Assembly: GCF_000471905.2 (NCBI RefSeq)
Contig: NW_006496932.1
Location: 416,708-480,707, forward strand
Reading direction: 5' to 3'
Origin: Amborella trichopoda
Lineage: Eukaryota > Streptophyta > Magnoliopsida > Amborellales > Amborellaceae
Length of the DNA: 64,000 nucleotides
Shown: positions 56,827 to 64,000 of the stretch, piece by piece
Numbering within the stretch: the first letter of the stretch is position 1
Layout of the letters: every line of letters begins with the position of its first letter
The notes under the pieces: model-generated
What the model was told of the DNA's origin: nothing
The model's database searches: none
What the model saw: only the letters and a program-made list of their open reading frames with translations
Program-made: the position numbers and the translations under genes

Positions 56827-57099
56827 TACAAGTACTGCTAGAACATTAAACAATATATAATACCTTGGAATATCACAAGTTTAACCAAACACTCAAGCAC
56901 CTTCCAATAACCTTGGAAGTGTGAGGAAAAACCACTGTTTTATAAGCAATGACAAACACTCAAAAGTATTATGTATTTCTTTATAAATTGAATAGTAACA
57001 AACACTATAAAATACAAACAATTAAAAGTACAAAACTGCCTCGATTTCAAAAGCACAATGTTAATTGTACATAAAAAGATAAAATGAAATTAAGAGTCA

Positions 57100-57970
57100 T
57101 CGTCTTCTCTTGAGCTGATACTACTTCTTTCAAGTATTATACTTTCTGGGCTCCTCAAGTACAGGTTGTGTGGAAGGGGCCAAATCTTCTATAACACGAC
57201 TACTTTCACTCACCAATGGGCTCATCATGCACCCCCTTCAGCATTCATTTCACGTTGTAAATTTGACATCCTGACTTCTATTTCATCGAGGCGTATATTT
57301 GGACATAATATCAAATGCCTTGTTCATACAATTAAAAACTTCTAGATTCTACTTTTTCTGCAAGGCCAATCCTCAGCTATCAAGGTTTTACTAACCTGAA
57401 ATCTATTATCTAGCAAAAGCAAGATAGGTAAGTATAATTTAAAACAATTTCGAGAGACTAATAAGTATAATATAAAAACAATTTTAAAGTCAATAAATAT
57501 ATACAATCTTGTCCTCATAATCTTATAGTAGAGTGTGGTTCATGGGCAGGATCAACCTCTTCTTGCTGGTTACCCGGTTGCATTATGTCTTTTGGTGAGT
57601 TAGTGACATTGCGGATTATCGAATAGGTGACTAGGCGGTACCAGGCCTTGTACTCCTCTAAGGGCAGCCCATTGTTCTCATTCACTTCAATATGCGACAT
57701 GATGCGATTATGTCGAGTCTCCCAATGTCGAATTTTGTCCACATTGTCTACGCTGTAATCTCGCTGCCCACTATGTCTCCTAGTCCTCTTACCAACATAG
57801 ATGGCATTCTTAGGTATGCCATGTATTGCTCCAAACTACTGGTGCACACGGTTCGGCTTATAAAGCTCGATAATGTCATCAAATATGAGGGTCATTATGC
57901 ACATCACAGTTTGGAATGCTTGCGCCTATCGTCTGAAATGATATTACTAGGCTTGAAATAAGGATTCCAT
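57100..57970 (-). pseudogene. Truncated plant mobile domain (PMD) gene, left arm
   Basis: Minus-strand reading gives IRHWETRHNRIMSHIEVNEN, NGLPLEEYKAWYRLVTYSII and EEVDPAHEP. This is the C-terminal part of a PMD (MAIN/MAIL1-type) protein, with the typical DxRxxRI...YxxWYRxxT pattern. The N-terminal two thirds are absent. A C-terminal exon homologous to 58940-59229 lies at about 57110-57320. In-frame stops are present. Confidence 0.7.
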
Positions 57971-58080
57971 ATTACCTGTCACATGATTTGAAATCACACA
58001 TACGATAATCAATCAGCAAACAACTAAAAATACTTAAAATAATCAAATCTAATCCAAATAACAAAAGATTTAAAAACATT

Positions 58081-58190
58081 AGAATTTAATCTAACCTCAT
58101 TAGGTTGGAGGCCAAAGGATTATTATGGCAGTCTACATAACCATAATAATTCGTTGACCTCCAACTTAATGGGGTTAGACTAAGTTCTAA
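58081..58190. repeat. Centre of the MULE palindrome, 12-nt spacer
   Basis: The left arm ends ...GGATTATTATGG at 58128 and the right arm starts CCATAATAATTCG at 58141. The spacer is CAGTCTACATAA. Flanking 52-bp blocks are inverse copies with about eight differences. Confidence 0.9.
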
Positions 58191-58299
58191 TGTTTTTAAG
58201 TCTTGTTATTTTGGTTAAATTTGATTATTTTTAAGTATTTGTAGTTGTTTGCTAAGTAATTGTCATATGTGTGATTTCAAATCATATGACAGGTAATAT

Positions 58300-59229
58300 G
58301 GAATCCTTATTTTAAGCCAATGATATCATTTCAAATAATAGGGCGCAAGTATTCCAAACAGAGATGTGCATAACGACCCTCATATTTTGATGACATCGTC
58401 GAGCCATATGTCGGACCGTATGCGTCAGCAGTTTGGAGCAAAACAGGGCATACCAAGGAATCTTGTTTATGTTGGTAAGAAGACTAGCATACATGGTGGG
58501 CAGCGAGATTGGAGGGTGGATAATGCGGACAAAATCGGATATTGGGAGACTCGACATAACCGCATCATGTCGGACATTGAAGTAGATGAGAACAATGGGC
58601 TGCCCTCAGAGGAGTACAAAGCCTGATACCGCCGAGTCACCTATCCGACAATCCACAATATCACTAACCCACCAAAAGACATAACGCAACCTATTAATAA
58701 GCAAGAAGAAGAGGTGGATCCTGCCCATGAATCATGATATAATATGAGACCTCGCTGTTATGAAAACATGATGATATGTTTCTATTGACCTTGAAATTGT
58801 TTTAATATTATACTTACCTATTAGTCCCTCAAAATAGTTTTAATATTATACTTACCTATCTTGTTTTTGCAAACTAATGGATTTCTGGTTCGCACAACTT
58901 TGATAACCGAGGCAATGGCCTTGCGATAAAAGTGGAATCAAGAAATTTTGAATAGTATTACCAAAGGGTTTGATACTATGTCCAAGTATATGCATGTGGA
59001 CCTCAATGAAATAGAAATCAAGATGTTAAGTTTACAACGTGAAATAAATATCGAAGGGGTGCATGAGGAAATGAATGCTAAAGGAGTGCATGACGAGCTT
59101 AGAAGTGGTGTAGTAGGTGAAAATAATCGTGTTGTAGAAGACCTGGTCCCTTCCACACAGCATGTACTTGAGGAGCCCAAAAGATATAATACCCGAAAGA
59201 AACAGTATCAGCCAAAGAGAAGGCGATAA
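58300..59229 (+). pseudogene. Truncated plant mobile domain (PMD) gene, right arm
   Basis: Plus strand: SSHMSDRMRQQFGAKQGIPR, GGQRDWRVDNADKIGYWETR, HNRIMSDIEVDENNGLPSEE, YKA, a stop, then YRRVTYPTIHNITNPPKDI. PMD proteins share the pattern HxxDRVxRQFGxRQxIP, DW, W..R..RI and YxxWYRR. A later open stretch (58948-59229) reads MHVDLNEIEIKMLSLQREIN and ends RYNTRKKQYQPKRRR. This basic tail is probably the last exon after an intron. The 5' part of the domain is missing at the palindrome centre. Confidence 0.72.
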
Positions 59230-59539
59230 CTTCTAATTTCGTTGTATCTTATGTACTGTTGACATTGTATTATATATTGTTTGATGTATCAAAATTTGCC
59301 CCAGATACTTTTGAAATCGGGGCAGTTTTGTACTTTTAACTGTTTTGTATTTTTGAGTGTTTGTTATTGTCCAATTTATAAAGAAATACATGATATTTTT
59401 GAGTGTTTGTCATTGCTTATAAAACAATCTTTTTCCCTCACACTTCCCAGGTTATTGAATGGTTATTGGAAGGTGCTTGAGTGTTTGGTTAAGCTTGTGA
59501 TATTCCAAAGTATTATATATTGTTTAATGTTCTAGCAAC

Positions 59540-59735
59540 ACTTGTTTTATATATTCATGAACACAGGTTCTCACTCTTTAGCCTTATGCAGTTGTGTTAG
59601 ACTTCCATGTTTGCTATATTGTTATTGTCGTTTTACATTTACATTATTAGCCCCCTATTCAATTGTGTGATATTGATATGCATCTATGAAGCCTGTGTTC
59701 AATGCCTAGACCTCTCATTATATTAATGATTAATG
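59540..59735. repeat. Segment present in the same orientation in both palindrome arms, right copy
   Basis: Contains TTATGCAGTTGTGTTAGA, CATTTACATTATTAGCCCCC and GCCTGTGTTCAATGCCTAGA, aligning directly with 56640-56810. It is bounded by TTTAATGTTCTAGCA on the left and ATGTTCTAG on the right. Confidence 0.7.
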
Positions 59736-59742
59736 TTCTAGT

Positions 59743-60318
59743 CAGTGTTGTTATATTCGCTTCTTTCCAACAAAGCAACCAAAGTCTTAGAATTTCCCCT
59801 AACATCTGAAGCGAAGCAAATGCAACTATGTTTCGACAAGATATTTCGCCATTCAAAATGATATTGCGGCATCATCGACTCTTCAAGCATAATGTGAAAG
59901 AGCGCGAAGCCCCAAGTCCAACTCATATGTGTTACACCAAGATTTTACTACCACGTGGCCCCATGCATCATCAATTCATCGTCCTCTTCCAATAAATACC
60001 ACCTTGTCAATGTGTCTAAAATTCCACTACGGTCCTTTACTTATATTAAAATAAAATAAGCTGATTACCAAGCCACCTCTTCAGCATGTAAAAGGACCGT
60101 TTTGTCCTCATAAATTGAATTTCTTTTTTTATAATTTTTATTTTTAATATATATATTTTTTATATTTTAATATTTATTTTTATTAATTGAATATAGTTTC
60201 CATTTATATTATATTACATAAAAAATCCAAAGTCTTCCCCCGAATTGTCCAAAGCACCGAATTGCTTTATTTTCCTTACCAAACCGAAGAAAGTTCCAAA
60301 ACGAATCTGACAACATTG
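59743..60318 (+). mobile_element. hAT-type MITE inserted in the right arm
   Basis: 576 bp, non-coding. It starts CAGTGTTGTTATATTCGCTT and ends (inverse) CAATGTTGTCAGATTCGTTT, giving terminal inverted repeats of about 20 bp. The flanks GTTCTAGT (59735-59742) and GTTCTAGC (60319-60326) match at seven of eight positions. An 8-bp duplication with CAGTG ends is hAT-like. The matching site of the left arm (TGCTAGAACATT near 56588) is empty. Confidence 0.82.
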
Positions 60319-60329
60319 GTTCTAGCAGC

Positions 60330-60995
60330 ACTTGAGACTTTTGGTTTTTTCAAAAAACCAAAAATCATGGTTAATTTCCAATAACTTTATGCAAAAATTG
60401 AAATTGAGCATTCGATTTTTCAAAAACCGAAAATTTGAGATTAAACCGAAAATCATGGTTAATTTCTAGTAACTTACTGGAAATTGAAACTGAGTTTTTG
60501 GTTTTTTGAATAACCGAAAATCATGGTTAATTTCCAGTAACTTACTAGAAATTGAAACTGACTTTTTGGTTTTTGAAAAGCCGAAAACTTGAGATGTTCA
60601 GTTTTTGAAAAACAAAAAATCATGGTTAATTTCAAATAAGTTACTAGAAACTAAAACTAATTTTTCAGTTTTTTAAAAACTGAAAACTTAAGATTTTCGG
60701 TTTTGAAAAACAAAGAATCATGGTTAATTTCCAATAACTTACTAGAAATTGAAACTAACATTTCAGTTTTTGAAAAATTGAAAACTTGAGATTTTCGGTT
60801 TTTTGAAAAACCAAAAATCATGGTTAATTTCTAATAACTTACTGGAAATTGAAACTGAGTTTTTAGGTTTTGAATAAGTAAAAATCATTGTTAATTTCCA
60901 GTAAGTTACTGATTTCAAAAAAAATTCCAGTAAGTTACTAGGAATGAAATTCAATTTTCAGTTTTTGAAAAACCGAAAATCCGATAATTTGCTCA
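60330..60995. repeat. CCGAAAA palindromic minisatellite, right arm
   Basis: The inverse of the left-arm arrays: units of about 60-90 bp made of AAAATCATGGTTAATTTCCA, GTAACTTACTGGAAATTGAA and GGTTTTTGAAAAACCGAAAA variants. It lies between the hAT MITE and the transposase end. Confidence 0.85.
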
Positions 60996-61204
60996 TTCGT
61001 TTTTTTAAAAAATTTCAAAACCATCATGGACCAAAATTTGCTCACTCGTTTTCTAAAATTCAAGAACTCCATTATTTCAAAGTTTGCAATGACATTCATT
61101 CCACAATATAATGACATTAATTCCCCAAAACGTTTCCATCAAATGACATTCCCCAAATTGATGATTTGATACATCATTAAGAACCTACCATTCCCTAATG
61201 ACCT

Positions 61205-63421
61205 ATTGGTTCTTTGCAGGTCCTGCTATTATGACCCAATATGCCGCATCACTTGCACTTCAATGCCCTAGTGGAGTGTTCAATCAAGAATTTGTTTTGT
61301 TGCTTCTTTGCCCTTCTAGGAAGGCATGTCATCTTGTTAAACATACCAATCAACTCAAAATCATCCAGAACAGGCCCAAAGAGTGTTTGGAAGGCCCTTT
61401 TAAAATATTCCACTGTGAAATGCCGACTGCAAAACGCAATGACATCCATGTGCATGTGGTTAATAGCCGCAATGGCATGACTACATGGTATGCCACCGAT
61501 TTGCCATTTGCTACAACTGCACGTCCATTGAGTTAACTCTATAACAAACTTCTCCCCTGCATAGTGGATCTTGAACTGCGTATCCATAGCCGATATAACT
61601 GTGTAAGAATCTTGCCTTCATCTTTCGCAAGTCAGATATTCTTGGGCTTTCGATACCAGCACGCCGCTCTAGATATTAGTTAACTCCCTCTTCTCTTCAA
61701 ACATGCACATCAACTATACTCTTAGGTCGTCACACAAAGAACTGATCAGCTTGTCCCAAGCAAATAAAATATAGCTGTTGAATGACTCAGCCATGTTCTA
61801 GGTAAGATAATTGTATCTAAACCCTGGAAAATGGGCATTTGCCTAATATTTGAGAGGGATATTCTTAATCCACTTATATGCTTCTAGGTCGGCAAACTAC
61901 ATATTCAACACTATTTTATCAAACCCACCAATGGTCATTTTGTGAACAGCCTTCCAAAACAACATGAGCAATATTGTTTTATTTGTTGACTTCTTCATAA
62001 AGCTCATGAAGTTTTCTTCTAAATGTCGCATGTAGTATGCTCGAAAACATATGGGAAAACACTTTACTATTACTTCTAGTAGGCTTTTTTGTCGATGAGA
62101 AACAATTGTCAAGATAGACAGATTGACATGCTCATTGAATACATAACTCATAATTCTCAAGAACCAACGCCAATTCTGGTAGTTCTCCTCTTCGACCACT
62201 GCAAATGCTATTGAGAAGATGTTATTATTTGCATCTATGGCAATGACAAACAATAATATACCTTGATATTTTACTTTTAAGAATGTTCCATTAATACCCA
62301 TTACTAGTCTGCATCAATTAACAAAACTTATGATGCAAGGACGAAAGGCTTTAAATAGTCGTTTGAACCTGCCTTTATCCGTGTGACCCATCTACCATCT
62401 CCCTAGCAACCTCTTTGGCCCGTCATGCTTGCATGTAGGAAAGCTTGACACCGTGACATCCTTTATAATGTCTTTCGTTGTAATCTTAGATTGGTCATGA
62501 ATGCGAGCTTTAATTTTTTTTGCCACCAAATCATTATGAGCTAGCGGCTGATGGACCATCCCTATTGTACCACTACATGTGTGCCCCTTAATCGTGGACT
62601 TCACTTTCAAGTCTGTCGTATTACCAACTCTTAAGCATTGCACTTGCCACGTACATCCCTCTGATTTAGAACTTGCCTGTACCCACCCTCCTTAGCTTTT
62701 GACAAACTTTAAAATAAAATTAATGTAAACAACAAAATCAACCACATAATGTCGACGTTCATTAGTATTTTCAAAATATTGGCTAAATTCCAAAACAACC
62801 TTGTTACCAATTCCTTTACATGGGCTTTCAATCGGTTCAATATCCTCAACATCACGCTTTGATAGAAGCTTAGGCTCGTTTTCTAATTGGACGAGCACCA
62901 CTTGGATATTCTTTAAATGATCAGGTAAAGGTGCGTTCCGACAATTTTTAACAAAAGATACAGTATAAGTTGAAGCAACAGTTTGTGCACATGGACAATT
63001 CAATTAAAGTAAATTAGAGATGAAAATGTAAATTATAGATGTACCTATTCCTTGTAGATGGGTCATCACCAACAAAATCTGCCGTTTGGAATACCATTGA
63101 CCTCCGCTCCGGCTCTATTATAGATGCAATGTATACAAAAATACTCGAAAACACCACTGCCAACATAAAAGATAAATCTATATTATCACTTATGTCAATC
63201 AATTCAAGGCCACTATATAGAGTCGTGTTGTGGTACATAACAGTCAACTTGTTTGGAGCACAAAATGTTAATTTCCAAAATGACCTTTTTAGTTGCTCCA
63301 AGGAACTATTTCCATGGAATTTTGTAACCTTCAATTTTCTCCATATATAAAAAAAGACATCGGGTAATCTGGGTTTGTCTCAAAAGACCCCCCATATCGA
63401 AATACCAGTTGCACTCCCTCG
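61205..63421 (-). pseudogene. MULE transposase, right-arm copy, near full length but inactivated
   Basis: In order from 63421 down: N-terminal block (QLVFRYGG, NKLTVMYHNTTLYSGLELID), CAQTVASTYTVSFVKN, the zinc-binding DNA-binding region (MQCLRVGNTTDLKVKSTIKG, HTCSGT), then the MULE DDE domain (NGTFLKVKYQGILLFVIAID, FAVVEEENYQNWRWFLRI, YYMRHLEENF). The SWIM zinc finger WTCSCSKWQIGGIPCSHAI is at 61527-61450, and a CCHC knuckle (CGILGHNSRTCK) is near 61210-61250. Family-typical IDGTFLK reads INGTFLK and IVSDRQK reads IVSHRQK, so two catalytic Asp are lost. Several stops and frame changes occur between domains. Confidence 0.85.
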
Positions 63422-64000
63422 GTAATCATTGTCAATACTACTGTATTAAATGAATATCAAAATTCGTGTTACAGACAATAAATAAAATAAAGCATAAAAA
63501 AATTGGGATATATGTAACTAATTGAGGGTTCACAAAATATGAATTTTACGTAATAGATCTAGCATGTTGGCCTTGCCCATGGGACAAAATTGAGCAATAC
63601 AGTGTACTAGTAAATAAATCAATTATTCAATCCAGTATTTACCCAAAAAAATTCACTTCAAAGATAAATAATAAATATTTTGTGTTAATTCAATCAAATT
63701 TAATCAATAGTATAAGGCAAGAGTAAGAAATGCATCAATCACAATGAGACCGAGAGCAAATATATTCAAGTGCGTGGGTTAGAGAGAGAGGGACGGTGAG
63801 AGGGTGTGGTAGAGTAGGGGAGAGAATTTTTTTTGAAACCCTAAAATATAGAGAAAAATGCTCATAGGATAATGTTATTTCAGGGTTCTAGTGCATAAAT
63901 TTTTGGTTTTCAAAAATTGGAATAAATATAAATCTGGATTTTAAAAATCTGAAAAATTCTTAAATTTTGATTCTTGAATAACCGAAATCTTTAAGAATTT

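Larger units (their letters stand above)
53141..64000. mobile_element. Large palindromic Mutator-like element (MULE) carrying plant mobile domain sequences, right end off window
   Basis: The left end is placed at GGGAAAATTATGTATAAAGG (53141), a typical MULE terminus. The left arm (53141-58128) and right arm (58141 to beyond 64000) are inverted copies around the 12-nt spacer at 58129-58140. Paired landmarks: transposase N terminus 53883 with 63421, PMD 57515-57960 with 58300-58740, and tail exon 57110-57320 with 58930-59229. A 52-bp block beside the centre matches at roughly 85 percent by eye. Differences: a LINE insertion on the left, a hAT MITE on the right, and loss of the transposase C-terminal part on the left. 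The right end is predicted about 190 bp past the window. Confidence 0.85.

Noticed and set aside
58312-58557. Minus-strand frame opposite the right PMD copy
   Set aside because: Antisense shadow of the PMD reading frame. The same shadow occurs in the left arm on the other strand, as expected from the palindrome.
53141-64000. CRISPR-like array in the CCGAAAA repeats
   Set aside because: Irregular units, no unique spacers of constant length, and a eukaryotic genome.

Overview
The window is nuclear DNA from a flowering plant. It is AT-rich, and three conserved plant genes are split by long introns packed with plant L1 and RTE LINEs, Mutator-type MITEs, hAT-type MITEs and a Mutator-like element (MULE). 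I cannot name the species. The intron lengths, several kb inside ordinary housekeeping genes, suit a lineage with expanded introns.

Region by region. (1) 1-23908, minus strand: the first 15 coding exons of a PATROL1-type (unc-13/MUN domain, DUF810) gene, about 695 codons. The 3' part lies off the left edge. Two 5'-truncated L1 LINEs sit in its introns in the gene's own orientation, and a CCCTC-rich minisatellite abuts one splice donor. (2) 23909-30327: upstream and intergenic DNA with MITEs. (3) 30328-36987, plus strand: a complete 7-exon PRMT3-type protein arginine methyltransferase, 611 aa. (4) 36988-39475: intergenic. (5) 39476-47287, plus strand: a 7-exon TRAX (translin-associated factor X) gene, about 270 aa, with a decayed RTE LINE in intron 2 and an 827-bp assembly gap in its last intron. 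(6) 47288-53140: intergenic MITEs and RTE tails, plus a possible orphan terminal exon of an unknown minus-strand gene. (7) 53141 to beyond 64000: a very large imperfect palindrome. Each arm of about 5 kb carries a MULE transposase gene reading inward and a truncated plant-mobile-domain (PMD) gene reading outward. The centre is a 12-nt spacer. The left arm later received an L1 fragment with an RNase H domain, and the right arm a hAT MITE; both have visible target-site duplications.

The host genes are not an operon or pathway. PATROL1 serves membrane delivery of proteins, PRMT3 methylates arginines (in other organisms mainly a ribosomal protein), and TRAX works with translin in small-RNA and tRNA processing. 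The most unusual item is the MULE-PMD palindrome. Its layout recalls the maize Mu killer locus, and if transcribed across the centre it would fold into a kilobase-scale hairpin RNA.
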